In this document: piece by piece, positions 47,316 through 56,031 of the stretch
Layout of the letters: every line of letters starts with the position of its first letter
Position numbering within the stretch: position 1 is the first letter of the stretch
Source of the DNA: Planobispora rosea
GTDB taxonomy: Bacteria; Actinomycetota; Actinomycetes; Streptosporangiales; Streptosporangiaceae
Direction of reading: 5' to 3'
Length of the DNA stretch: 64,000 nucleotides
Assembly (NCBI RefSeq): GCF_014648175.1
Contig: NZ_BMQP01000002.1
Coordinates: 288,237 to 352,236 of the forward strand
Position numbers and translations under genes: made by a program
The notes under the pieces: generated by a model
The model's input: the letters and a program-made list of their open reading frames with translations, nothing else
Database searches by the model: none
Told to the model about the DNA's origin: nothing

Positions 47316-48584
47316 ATGGCAACCTCACGAACCTCCCGGCGGATCGCGGCACTGGCCCTGCTGGCCCTGGCCGCCACCGCGTGCGCCAGCGAGAAGGCCA
47401 CCGGGGGCGGCGGCGAGGCCGCGGCCTCCGGCGACGGGGTGAAGACCGGTCCCGGCGTCACCGCCGACACCATCTCGATCGGCATGATGACCGACCTGAC
47501 CGGCCCCTACGCCTCCTTCGGCAAGAGCCTGACCAACGCCCAGCAGCTCTACTTCCAGCAGGTCAACGCGGCCGGCGGCGTGTGCGGCCGGCAGCTCGAG
47601 GCCGTCGTGCGCGACCACGGCTACGACGTGCAGAAGGCCGTCGCCGCCTACACCGAGATCGGGCCGAAGGTGGTGGCGATGGCCCACGTCGTGGGCTCGC
47701 CCATGGTCAACGCGGTCAAGCAGCGCATCGAGGCCGACAAGATGCTCACCATCCCGCAGGCCTGGGCCACCACCCTGCTGGGCAGCGAGCCCATCCAGGT
47801 CACCGCCACCACCTACGACATCGACATGATCAACGGTGTGGACTTCCTGGCGAAGGAGAAGGGCATCAAGTCCGGGGACAAGATCGGGCACCTGTACTTC
47901 GAGGGCGACTACGGCGAGAGCGCGCTCAACGGCTCGAAGTTCGCCGCCGAGAAGCTCGGCCTGGAGCTCGTGGAGCAGAAGATCAAGGCGACGGACCAGG
48001 ACATGACCGCGCAGGTCGCCGCGTTCAAGAAGGCGGGCGTCAAGGCCGTGCTGGTCTCGGTCGGCCCCCGGCAGACCGCCTCCCTCGTCGGCGTCTCCCT
48101 GGCCGGGGGCATGGACATCCCGTTCGTCGGCAGCAACTCGGCCTACTCCCCGCAGCTGCTGCCCACCCCGGCGGGCCCCGCCCTGCTCAAGGACTTCTAC
48201 TACATGACCGGCGGCGCCCCGATCGGCTCGGACCTGCCCGCGCTGAAGAAGCTCGCCGACGACTACAAGGCGAAGTACCCCAACGAGGCCATCGACAGCG
48301 GCGTCGCGGCCGGGTACACCGCCGCGGGAATCGTCGTCGACGCCCTCAAGAAGGCCTGCGAGAGCAAGGACCTGACCCGGGCCGGAGTGGTCGCCGCGCA
48401 CCGCAGCCAGAGCTCCTGGGGCCAGGAGTACGGCGGGACCATGGACTTCACCGTGTTCGACAAGCCCGCGTCGCTGCGCTCCTACGTCGCCAAGCCGGAC
48501 AAGGACGCCCTGGGCGGCGCGGTCGTCTTCAAGGACGCCTCCGAGTCCGACCTGGTCAAGGAGTACCAGGTCCCGGTGGGCTGA
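47316..48584 (+). CDS. Leu/Ile/Val-type solute-binding lipoprotein
   Basis: 422 residues; the ATG at 47316 starts a signal peptide with lipobox LAATAC (Cys near 23). The mature protein has the family 6 periplasmic-binding fold: TISIGMMTDLTGPYASFGKS, YFQQVNAAGGVCGRQLE, VVRDHGYD and YFEGDYGESAL. It captures the solute outside the membrane for the LivFGHM-type transporter encoded upstream. The C-terminal part reads SGVAAGYTAAGIVVDALKKA. The substrate cannot be told from sequence: branched-chain amino acid, amide, urea or aromatic are all possible. Confidence 0.92.
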   Translation: MATSRTSRRIAALALLALAATACASEKATGGGGEAAASGDGVKTGPGVTADTISIGMMTDLTGPYASFGKSLTNAQQLYFQQVNAAGGVCGRQLEAVVRDHGYDVQKAVAAYTEIGPKVVAMAHVVGSPMVNAVKQRIEADKMLTIPQAWATTLLGSEPIQVTATTYDIDMINGVDFLAKEKGIKSGDKIGHLYFEGDYGESALNGSKFAAEKLGLELVEQKIKATDQDMTAQVAAFKKAGVKAVLVSVGPRQTASLVGVSLAGGMDIPFVGSNSAYSPQLLPTPAGPALLKDFYYMTGGAPIGSDLPALKKLADDYKAKYPNEAIDSGVAAGYTAAGIVVDALKKACESKDLTRAGVVAAHRSQSSWGQEYGGTMDFTVFDKPASLRSYVAKPDKDALGGAVVFKDASESDLVKEYQVPVG

Positions 48585-48592
48585 CCCGCCGC

Positions 48593-48650
48593 GGACCGAC
48601 CCCCACGAGCCGGTCTCCATGGGACCGATCCCTACGAGCCGGCCTCCATG
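48593..48650. repeat. 29-bp direct repeat after the binding-protein gene
   Basis: Two units (48593-48621 and 48622-48650) differ at a few positions; both contain ACGAGCCGG and CTCCATGGG. It lies just after the stop codon and before the terminator. Confidence 0.7.
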
Positions 48651-48670
48651 GGGGCTGATCCTCTCCTCGC

Positions 48671-48724
48671 CGTACGGCCCGTGCCCGCCTCCCTCTCCCG
48701 CGGGCGCGGGCCGTGCGTTTTCCT
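48671..48724 (+). terminator. Rho-independent-type terminator of the Liv-type operon
   Basis: A long GC-rich stem pairs CGTACGGCCCGTGCCCGC (48671-48688) with GCGGGCGCGGGCCGTGCG, with a CT-rich loop and a T-rich tail. It separates the transporter operon from the mce operon. Confidence 0.7.
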
Positions 48725-48820
48725 CCTCTTTCCCACTCCCACCTGCCGGAGTGTGTCTGCCCTGACAAGTTGCGACCTGGGCCTCATACCTTTTCCTCAA
48801 ATTCCCGAGGAAGCATCGAC

Positions 48821-48842
48821 TTACTGGACTACCCGTCAGTAA
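48821..48842. promoter_or_regulatory. Inverted-repeat operator upstream of the mce operon
   Basis: TTACTG (48821-48826) and CAGTAA (48837-48842) form an inverted repeat over 22 bp, with TACCCGTCAGTA inside. The form is like TetR-family operators of lipid metabolism genes. No regulator is adjacent. Confidence 0.5.
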
Positions 48843-48907
48843 GGTGGCTCATCCATGGTCGGAGGAGCGGATTCCGAGGTGGTCATGGCAGAGCGGACGG
48901 CGGTCTG

Positions 48908-49717
48908 ATGACGGACGGCGGGCGGGACATGGTCACCGGTTACGTCGTCCGCAGAACCACCGGCGCGCTCGGCCGGATCGGCGACATGTCGGTCATCACC
49001 ATTGAAGGATTCCGCCGCACCTGGGATGTCAGGACCTGGTTCTGGGAGTTCATCCATCAATGCTGGTTCCTGGCCCGCGTCACCAGCCTGCCCGTGCTCC
49101 TCGTCTCACTGCCCCTCGGCGCCACCGTCGCACTCCAGGTGGGCGAGCTGGCCTGGCAGCTCGGCGCGTCCTCGGCCACCGGCGGCGCCGTCGTCGTCGG
49201 CCTGGTCCGCGAGGTCGCCCCGATGGCCTCCGCCCTGCTCATCGCCGGGGCCGGCGGATCGGCGATGACCTCCGACATCGGCGCCCGCAACATCCGCGAC
49301 GAGCTGGCGGCCATGGAGGTCATGGCGGTCAACCCCATCCACCGCCTGGTCACCCCCCGCCTCTGGGCGGCGAGCACGGTGGCGGTGCTGCTGGTCCCGC
49401 TGGTCATCGTCTCGGGGGCGGCCGGCGGATACTTCTTCAACGTCATCATCCAGGGCGTCACCCCCGGCGCCTACTTCGACGGCGCGCTCTCCCTGCTGGT
49501 CACCAGCGACCTGCTGGTCACTCTGCTGAAAGCATGGATCTTCGGCTTCATCGCCGCGATCATGGCCTGCTACTTCGGCATGACCTGCCAGACCAGCCCG
49601 GTCGGCGTGGGGCGCGCGGTGAACCAGTCCACGGTCGTCACCTTCGTGCTGGTGTTCGCCGTCAACTACGTGATCACGATGATCTACTTCCTGGCCTACC
49701 CGCCGAGGGCGCTGTGA
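48908..49717 (+). CDS. YrbE/MlaE-type permease A of the mce operon
   Basis: 269 residues; the ATG at 48908, or 48929 with a better ribosome site. About five helices with the MlaE family motifs LLVSLPLGATVALQVGE, VVGLVREVAPMASALLIAGAGGSAMTSDIGARNIRDELAAMEVM and VNPIHRLVTPRLWA. With the second YrbE protein it forms the membrane channel of an Mce lipid importer, normally driven by an MceG ATPase encoded elsewhere. It begins the operon; the next gene overlaps by one base. Confidence 0.93.
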   Translation: MTDGGRDMVTGYVVRRTTGALGRIGDMSVITIEGFRRTWDVRTWFWEFIHQCWFLARVTSLPVLLVSLPLGATVALQVGELAWQLGASSATGGAVVVGLVREVAPMASALLIAGAGGSAMTSDIGARNIRDELAAMEVMAVNPIHRLVTPRLWAASTVAVLLVPLVIVSGAAGGYFFNVIIQGVTPGAYFDGALSLLVTSDLLVTLLKAWIFGFIAAIMACYFGMTCQTSPVGVGRAVNQSTVVTFVLVFAVNYVITMIYFLAYPPRAL

Positions 49718-50583
49718 TGGCCGCGGTCCCCGGAGCCCGCACCGTGGGCCAGCGGACGTACGGCGCGCTCCGCGACGGGGCCGAACGGCTGGCCTCGCTC
49801 TCCGACTGGCCACTCTTCCTGTGGAAGGTGATCTTCTACTCGGTCCGGGACATCATCCTGCGGGCCAAGTTCACCAAGGTCGTGCTCCGCCAGGTCAGCG
49901 ACGTCGTGGTGGGCGTCGGCGCGACCGTCATCGGCGGCGGCATGGTCTTCGTGGCGTTCACGATGGCCTTCGCCGTCGGCGCCACCGTCGGGCTCCAGGG
50001 CTACCAGGGCCTGCAGGCGATCGGAGCGGAGTCGTTCATCGGCCTGGTGGGCAGCTTCGCCAACGTCCGGGAGATCACCCCGATCATCGCCGCCGTGGCA
50101 CTGGCCGCCCAGGTCGGGTCGTCCTTCACCGCGGAGCTGGGCGCGATGCGGATCTCCGAGGAGATCGACGCGCTGGAGGTGATGGGCATCAACGCCTTCA
50201 CCTACCTGATCTGCACCCGGGTGGTGGCCGCGCTGGTCGCGCTGATCCCGGTCTACCTGATCGCGCTGTTCGCCAGCTTCTTCGCCACCCGGCTGATGTG
50301 CACGGTCCTGTTCGGCATGGCGCCGGGCGTCTACGACTACTACTTCTACCTCGGCCTGCCGGTGATAGACATCGTCTACAGCGTGATCAAGGTGGTCGTC
50401 TTCGCGTTCGCCGTGATCAGCATCCACTGCCACTACGGGTTCAACGCCACCGGCGGCCCGGTCGGCGTGGGCGTCGCGGCCGGGCGGGCGATCCGCCAGT
50501 CGATCGTCACCGTGATCATCCTCAACCTGCTGCTGTCCTACCTGTTCTGGGGCGAGGGCAGCGGCGTGAAGCTGACGGGGTGA
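49717..50583 (+). CDS. YrbE/MlaE-type permease B of the mce operon
   Basis: 288 residues; the ATG overlaps the previous stop (TGATG). MlaE motifs are VVVGVGATVIGGGMVFVAFT, ANVREITPIIAAVALAAQVG, SSFTAELGAMRISEEIDALEVMG and INAFTYLICTRVVA. A membrane partner of the first YrbE protein; both are needed in known Mce systems. Followed by the first mce gene after 6 bp. Confidence 0.93.
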   Translation: MAAVPGARTVGQRTYGALRDGAERLASLSDWPLFLWKVIFYSVRDIILRAKFTKVVLRQVSDVVVGVGATVIGGGMVFVAFTMAFAVGATVGLQGYQGLQAIGAESFIGLVGSFANVREITPIIAAVALAAQVGSSFTAELGAMRISEEIDALEVMGINAFTYLICTRVVAALVALIPVYLIALFASFFATRLMCTVLFGMAPGVYDYYFYLGLPVIDIVYSVIKVVVFAFAVISIHCHYGFNATGGPVGVGVAAGRAIRQSIVTVIILNLLLSYLFWGEGSGVKLTG

Positions 50584-50589
50584 GCGGCG

Positions 50590-51606
50590 ATGGCCCGCGG
50601 TGAGACCCCGCTCCCGATCCGGCTGGCGATCTCCCTGGCCGTGATCGCCGCCGTCGTCGCGGCCCTGCTGGTCATCATCCGGAACACGGCGAGCGAGAGC
50701 GGCACCCGCCTGTCGGCCGCCTTCAGCCACGCCGGGCAGGGGCTGGACCCGAACTCCCCCGTCAAGATCCGCGGCATCACGGTGGGCGGGGTCGGCTCGG
50801 TGACCCTGAACCCCTCGGGCCAGGCCGTGGTGACGATGTACCTCGACCCCGGGGTCAGGGTGCCCGAGAGCGTCACCGCCTCGATCGAGCCGACCTCGGT
50901 GTTCGGGCCCAAGTTCGTCAACCTGATCCCCGGCGCGGGCGAGGCCGCCGGGCCGTACCTCGGCGACGGGGCCGTCATCACCAGGACCCAGGCGCCGGTG
51001 GACCTGTCGGACTCCCTCGGTGAGGCCTACGAGGGCCTGGGCGCCGTGGATCCGCAGGACATCACCACGATCGTGCACACCCTGGGCCGCGGCCTGGACG
51101 GCAAGGGCCCGCAGATCCGCGAGATCGTCGACGGCAGCGGGAAGATCGTCGAGGTCGCGCACCGCCACCGCGACGCCTTCCAGCGGTTCATCGGCGACGC
51201 GGCGGCGCTCAGCGGCAGCCTCGCCGACAAGGGCGACGAGATCGTGGGGATCTCCTCCGACGTCAACGTGCTCACCCCCGGCCTGCTGGAGCGCGCCGAC
51301 AAGATACGGGCGCTGCTGCGGGAGTTCGACGAGCTGTCCAGCCTGAGCGCGTACGGCCTGCGCGAGCACCGCCGCAACCTGAAGGCCGCGGTGAACTCCG
51401 GGGAGCGCGCGGCCTCCCTGATCTACGCGCAGCTCGGCCTGGCGGGCGACGGGACGCGGGGGCTGAACCAGATCCTCGTCGTGCTGAACGACCTGATCGC
51501 GGGCCAGGGCCCCGGCGACGCCAACCAGCTCAAGATGGCGGCCTTCGTCGCGACCGACGTCTGTGAGCTCTTCGTCGGCGCCTGCGCCTCCGCGAACGGC
51601 AGGTGA
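50590..51606 (+). CDS. Mce-family protein, first (MceA position)
   Basis: 338 residues. An N-terminal membrane helix (LAISLAVIAAVVAALLVII) is followed by the MlaD/Mce domain (TRLSAAFSHAGQGLDPNSPVKIRGITVGGVGSV) and a long helical region, ending in a disulfide-like pair CELFVGAC. Mce proteins form a hexameric tube that carries lipids or sterols across the wall. Ends 4 bp before the next mce gene. Confidence 0.93.
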   Translation: MARGETPLPIRLAISLAVIAAVVAALLVIIRNTASESGTRLSAAFSHAGQGLDPNSPVKIRGITVGGVGSVTLNPSGQAVVTMYLDPGVRVPESVTASIEPTSVFGPKFVNLIPGAGEAAGPYLGDGAVITRTQAPVDLSDSLGEAYEGLGAVDPQDITTIVHTLGRGLDGKGPQIREIVDGSGKIVEVAHRHRDAFQRFIGDAAALSGSLADKGDEIVGISSDVNVLTPGLLERADKIRALLREFDELSSLSAYGLREHRRNLKAAVNSGERAASLIYAQLGLAGDGTRGLNQILVVLNDLIAGQGPGDANQLKMAAFVATDVCELFVGACASANGR

Positions 51607-51610
51607 GGGG

Positions 51611-52669
51611 ATGGCCCGGTCGAGAGAGCAGATCCAGCGCCGCTGGACGCTGGGCAAGTTCGGCCTGTTCTTCGCGGTGACGGTCACCCTGATCGTCCTG
51701 ATCGGCGCGCAGATCGCCCGGGTGGGCGTGGGCGACACCTACACCCTCGTCGCGACCTTCGACGACGTCGCCGGGCTCCACGAGGGCGACCAGGTGAAGA
51801 TCGCCGGAGCGCCGGTCGGGCAGGTCGACACGATCGAGGTGGTCAACGGCAGGGCCGAGGTCACCCTGAGCGTGCAGACCTCGGTGCGGGTGCCCTCCGA
51901 CTCCTCCGCCTCGGTCCGCTGGCGCAACACGATCGGCCAGCGGGTGATCTACCTGGAGCCCGGCACCGCCGGGGACATGCTGGCCGACGGCGCCCGGGTG
52001 CGGCGGACCAGCTCGGTGGTGGACATCGGCGAGCTGGTCAGCGACCTGGGCCCGCTCACCCGGAGCCTGGACCCCGAGCAGATCAACCAGCTGCTCACCG
52101 CCGCGGGCGAGGCACTGGACGGCAACCAGGAGAACATCCCGGAGCTGGTGGAGAACCTCGACGTCCTGACCACCTCCGTCGCCGAGCGCAAGGAGATCAT
52201 CCAGGGGCTGCTGGAGGACTACGCCACGGTGACCGACGTGGTCGCCCGGAGGGACCGGCAGATCTCCCGGCTGGTGGACAACCTGGTCGCGCTGACCGGC
52301 GCGTTCGCCCGCAACCGCAAGCTGGTCGACGAGGCCCTGGTGGAGCTGTCCACCACGGTGCGGGTCAACAACCGGGTGCTGGGCGAGAACTCCGAGGAGT
52401 TCGGCCGACTGGTCGACCACATGACCCGGCTCACCGGCGGCGTCCGGCGCAACATCTCCGACATCGAGAAGGTGCTCAACACGCTCGGCCCGCCCCTGCA
52501 GCGCTCGTACCAGGTGACCGGCCGGGGCCACTTCGTCACCACGGCGGTGCCCTGCGTGGCGCTGGGCCCGCTGCCCTGCCCCTATCCGATGGACACCCCC
52601 CCGCCGCTGCGCAACGGCACGAAGCTCACCAGCACGGGGGACCTGCGGCGAGTGCTGGTGGGGCCCTGA
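51611..52669 (+). CDS. Mce-family protein, second (MceB position)
   Basis: 352 residues; the ATG at 51611 follows GGTGAGGGG. N-terminal anchor FFAVTVTLIVLIGAQIARVG, Mce domain DTYTLVATFDDVAGLHEGDQVKIAGAPVGQV, helical part, and a C-terminal Cys pair CVALGPLPC. Overlaps the third gene at ATGA/TGATG. Confidence 0.92.
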   Translation: MARSREQIQRRWTLGKFGLFFAVTVTLIVLIGAQIARVGVGDTYTLVATFDDVAGLHEGDQVKIAGAPVGQVDTIEVVNGRAEVTLSVQTSVRVPSDSSASVRWRNTIGQRVIYLEPGTAGDMLADGARVRRTSSVVDIGELVSDLGPLTRSLDPEQINQLLTAAGEALDGNQENIPELVENLDVLTTSVAERKEIIQGLLEDYATVTDVVARRDRQISRLVDNLVALTGAFARNRKLVDEALVELSTTVRVNNRVLGENSEEFGRLVDHMTRLTGGVRRNISDIEKVLNTLGPPLQRSYQVTGRGHFVTTAVPCVALGPLPCPYPMDTPPPLRNGTKLTSTGDLRRVLVGP

Positions 52670-53694
52670 TGGCGATCAAGTCGTTCCGTGACCGCAACAA
52701 GCTCGTCGTCGGCCTGGTGTCGCTGGCGACGCTCGTCACCGTGCTGGTCGTCACCTTCCTGGTCGGCAACCTGGGGCTGCTGGAGGGCGGCTACACGATG
52801 TCGGCGGTCCTGCCGGACTCGGCGGGGCTGCGCACGGGCAACGACGTGCGGGTGGCGGGCGTGCCCGTGGGCAAGGTCACCGAGGTCGAGGCCGACTACG
52901 CCAAGGGGCACGTCGTGGTGACCTGGAAGGTCGACGACGGGATCAGGCTCGGCCCGCAGACCCGCGCCGAGATCACCCTCTCCAACCTGCTGGGCGGCCG
53001 CTACATCAGGCTCACCGGGCCGGTCGTCCGGCCCTACATGGACGAGCTGCCCGAGGAGCGGCGGCGGATCCCGATGGAGCGGACCAGTACCCCGACGCTG
53101 GTCACCGACGCGCTCAAGGACGCCACCCGGCTGCTGGACCGGCTCGACACCGACGCGGCCGACAGGCTGCTGCGGGAGCTGTCGGAGCTGGAACCCGCCC
53201 CCCAGGGCCGGGTCACCCGGCTGCTGGACAACATCGGCGAGCTGTCGGAGATCATCAGTGAGAGCGAGCCCGAACTGCGGAGGCTCCTGGACAACGGCAA
53301 CAAGATCATCGACGTGCTGGAGGCCAAGGACGAGCAGATCGGCCAGCTGATCGACTCGATCGAGATCATGCTCGACGAGCTGCGGCTCCGGCGGGACGAG
53401 CTGAAGACCTTCCTCGGTGACGGCAGCGACCTCGTCAACAGCATCTCCGACCTGGTCACCGAGCACGAGAAGAACCTGATCGCGGTGGTGGACGACGTGA
53501 CCGCGATCAGCAACCGCCTCGACTCCACCAGCAGGAAGGGCCTCAACACAGTTCTGACCTGGGTCGGCCCCACCTTCTCCGGCCTGGCCACCACGGGCGG
53601 GGAGGGGCCGTGGGTCGACGCCATCGCCGTCGGTCTCGGTCCCATCAATCCCGAGGTGCTCGGCGCCATCCGCAGGGACAGGAGGGACCGGTGA
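52669..53694 (+). CDS. Mce-family protein, third (MceC position)
   Basis: 341 residues. Anchor VVGLVSLATLVTVLVVTFLVG, Mce domain YTMSAVLPDSAGLRTGNDVRVAGVPVGKVTEV, and a heptad-rich helical tail (LLDRLDTDAADRLLRELSEL). No lipobox. Its stop overlaps the next start by 4 bp. Confidence 0.92.
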   Translation: MAIKSFRDRNKLVVGLVSLATLVTVLVVTFLVGNLGLLEGGYTMSAVLPDSAGLRTGNDVRVAGVPVGKVTEVEADYAKGHVVVTWKVDDGIRLGPQTRAEITLSNLLGGRYIRLTGPVVRPYMDELPEERRRIPMERTSTPTLVTDALKDATRLLDRLDTDAADRLLRELSELEPAPQGRVTRLLDNIGELSEIISESEPELRRLLDNGNKIIDVLEAKDEQIGQLIDSIEIMLDELRLRRDELKTFLGDGSDLVNSISDLVTEHEKNLIAVVDDVTAISNRLDSTSRKGLNTVLTWVGPTFSGLATTGGEGPWVDAIAVGLGPINPEVLGAIRRDRRDR

Positions 53695-54821
53695 GACCAG
53701 TGATCCGTCCGGCGCTTCCGGCGCGTCCGGTCCGGCACGGCCCGGCGCGTCCGGTCCGGCGCGGCCCGGCGCGTCCGGTCCGGCGCGGGCGGCGCGCGCT
53801 CGTCTCGATCCTGCTCACGGGGGTGCTGCTGGCTGTGACGGGGGGCTGCTCGCTGCTGCCGGGCGGGCCGGCGCCGTACCGGCTGACCGCCTACTTCGCC
53901 GCCGCGCCCTCCCTGTACGAGCAGGCCAAGGTGAAGGTGATGGGCCTGGACGCGGGGACGGTGGAGAAGCTCACCGTCGAGGGGAACCGGGTCCGCGCCG
54001 ACCTCGTCGTGGACGGGGGGATCCCGCTGCCCGCGGACGTGCAGGCGATCGTCGCCCCGCAGAACACCCTGGGCGAGCGGAACGTGGTGCTCCATCCGCC
54101 GTGGAAGCCGGGCATGCCGCTGATCGAGCCGGGTGCGGTGATCCCGCTGGAGCGGACCGACCTGCCCGTGGAGATCGACGACGCGCTGGAGGCGTTCACC
54201 AAGCTCACCGACGCCCTCGACACCGACGCGATGGGCGAGGTCGCCGGCGACCTGGCCGACAGCGTCCGCGGCCGGGGCGAGCAGATCAACGAGGCGCTGG
54301 AGGACACGGCCGCGCTGACCCGGACCCTCGCCGGGCAGGACGAGCAGCTGATCGACCTGGCCGAGAACCTGAACAAGATCGCCACCAACCTCAACGAGCG
54401 TGAGCGTCAGGTCAAGACCACCATCGACGCCTTCGCCGAGGCCAGCGCCACCCTGGCCGACGAGCGGGAGCGCATGCGGCGTTTCGTCACCGGCCTGGCC
54501 GAGTTCGTCCAGCGGGGTGACGTGCTGGTCGAGGCCTACCAGGTGAGGCTGCCCCGGGGCGTGACCAACCTCGCCGAACTGGTGATCACCCTGAAGGTGA
54601 ACAGCGAGTCGGCCGCCGACGCCATCGCCGGGACCCGCACGTTCGTCGACAACATGGTCATGTCCTGGGACCGGGAACAGCACGTGCTCAAGTTCCGGCT
54701 GGTCCTCAACGCCATGACCCGCGCCTGGCTGACCCCGCTCTTCGACGCGCTCGGCCTGGGCGAGGTGCCGTGCCTCCCGGGTGAGCTGAGCAACTGCCCC
54801 TGGCAGCGGGGAAGGAGGTGA
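53691..54821 (+). CDS. Mce-family lipoprotein, fourth position
   Basis: 376 residues from the GTG at 53691. The N-terminus has three repeats of PARPVR(H/R)G before a signal helix with lipobox LLAVTGGC (Cys near 44), so it should be lipidated. The Mce domain begins YRLTAYFAAAPSLYEQAKVKVMGLDAGTVEKL. In mycobacteria only MceE is a lipoprotein; here the fourth-position protein is one too, as is the fifth. Its stop overlaps the mini-ORF start (GTGA). Confidence 0.9.
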   Translation: MRPVIRPALPARPVRHGPARPVRRGPARPVRRGRRALVSILLTGVLLAVTGGCSLLPGGPAPYRLTAYFAAAPSLYEQAKVKVMGLDAGTVEKLTVEGNRVRADLVVDGGIPLPADVQAIVAPQNTLGERNVVLHPPWKPGMPLIEPGAVIPLERTDLPVEIDDALEAFTKLTDALDTDAMGEVAGDLADSVRGRGEQINEALEDTAALTRTLAGQDEQLIDLAENLNKIATNLNERERQVKTTIDAFAEASATLADERERMRRFVTGLAEFVQRGDVLVEAYQVRLPRGVTNLAELVITLKVNSESAADAIAGTRTFVDNMVMSWDREQHVLKFRLVLNAMTRAWLTPLFDALGLGEVPCLPGELSNCPWQRGRR

Positions 54822-55005
54822 GCGGAGTGCGCGAAGTGGTCGGCGCAGCGCAGCAAGCCGCCCGCGAAGCGAACGGAGCTCACCGAGTGACCCATGGGCA
54901 GGCGGAGGTGAGCGGAGTGCGCGAAGTGGTCGGCGCAGCGCAGCAAGCCGCCCGCGAAGCGAACGGAGCTCACCGAGTGACCCATGGGCAGGCGGAGGTG
55001 AGCGG
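54814..55005. repeat. 90-bp tandem repeat between the fourth and fifth mce genes
   Basis: Two full units start at GGAGGTGAGCGG at 54814 and 54904, and a third partial unit starts at 54994, leading into the next gene's start. The units are nearly identical. Each contains a ribosome site with GTG and keeps frame (90 = 30 codons). Confidence 0.9.
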
Positions 55006-55009
55006 GTGA
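54818..55009 (+). CDS. Repeat-born mini-ORF coupled between mce genes
   Basis: 63 codons from the GTG at 54818. Two copies of a 30-residue unit beginning VSGVREVVGAAQQAAREANG are followed by a short end. The start overlaps the previous stop (GTGA at 54818-54821) and its stop overlaps the next start (GTGA at 55006-55009), so ribosomes could pass through the whole stretch. No known function. It may exist only to maintain coupling across the repeat. Confidence 0.45.
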   Translation: MSGVREVVGAAQQAAREANGAHRVTHGQAEVSGVREVVGAAQQAAREANGAHRVTHGQAEVSG

Positions 55010-56031
55010 GCGGGGTGACGCGGTGGGGGAAGGCGGTGACGGGGCTGGCCGCGCTCTCGATGGTCGCGGCGTGCAGCCTGCAGACCTTCGGCGCGGCGTC
55101 CGGGGACCTCACCCTTGAGGCGACCTTCGACGACGTGCAGAGCCTGGTGGCCGGGCACAGCGTGCAGATCGCCGACGTGCGGGTGGGCAGCGTCACCGGT
55201 ATCCGGCTGGAGGGGTACCGGGCGAGGGTCACCATGTCCATCGAGGACGGCCACCGGGTGCCCGAGGGCACCTCCGCGACGGTCGCCAAGACGTCGATCC
55301 TGGGTGAGAACTACGTCGAGCTGACGCTGCCTCCGGGCAGGGACATGACGACCGGGCCGTTCATGGCGGACGGCGCGACGATCTCGCAGACGTCGGTCGA
55401 GCCGGACATCGAGCAGGTCACCCAGCGGGCGGGGCCGTTGATCGACGCGCTCGGCGCCCAGGACGTGAACGCCATCCTGGACGCGGCGGCGACCGGCATC
55501 GGCGGCAAGGGCGAGGATCTCAACCGGCTGATACGGCAGACCACCGAGGTCGTCTCCGCCTACGCCGAATCCCGCCGGGATCTGACCCGGACCATCGACA
55601 GCCTGGCGGAGCTGGGCGACGATCTGGCCGAGGGCAGTGAGGAGCTGGACAAGCTGCCCGGCAGCGTCGAGGCCGCCACCGCCCGCCTCAACCACGGCCG
55701 CAAGCACGTCAAGAAGACATTGAGGGAGCTGACCGCCCTGGCGCGCGAGGTCAACGCCACCGTCTATCCCCGGCACGAGGCCCGCCTGCGCGAGCTCCTG
55801 CGCGAGCTCGACGCGGTCTCCACCTCGATGGTGCGCGGCAAGGAGGACCTGAAGATCCTGATCAGCCGGTTGCAGCGGTTCATCGACATGCCGCCGATCG
55901 TGGTCAACGGCCAGCTGCTGACCTACGTCTGGCTCAAGGGCATCCTGCTGCCCAGGCCGAAGCAGGAGGACAGACCCAAGCTGCCCAACTCCGTGGACGA
56001 CTTCCGTCTGCTGCTGGAGCCGCCGCGATGA
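55006..56031 (+). CDS. Mce-family lipoprotein, fifth (MceE/LprK position)
   Basis: 341 residues; the GTG at 55006. Signal helix and lipobox LSMVAAC (Cys near 23), then Mce domain DLTLEATFDDVQSLVAGHSVQIADVRVGSVTGI. A helical tail ends in a basic/proline segment. Matches the mycobacterial MceE lipoprotein position. Overlaps the sixth gene by 4 bp (ATGA). Confidence 0.92.
   Translation: MSGVTRWGKAVTGLAALSMVAACSLQTFGAASGDLTLEATFDDVQSLVAGHSVQIADVRVGSVTGIRLEGYRARVTMSIEDGHRVPEGTSATVAKTSILGENYVELTLPPGRDMTTGPFMADGATISQTSVEPDIEQVTQRAGPLIDALGAQDVNAILDAAATGIGGKGEDLNRLIRQTTEVVSAYAESRRDLTRTIDSLAELGDDLAEGSEELDKLPGSVEAATARLNHGRKHVKKTLRELTALAREVNATVYPRHEARLRELLRELDAVSTSMVRGKEDLKILISRLQRFIDMPPIVVNGQLLTYVWLKGILLPRPKQEDRPKLPNSVDDFRLLLEPPR

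Noticed and set aside
54814..55005. Insertion sequence or MITE
   Set aside because: No terminal inverted repeats, target duplication or transposase; a tandem duplication explains it.
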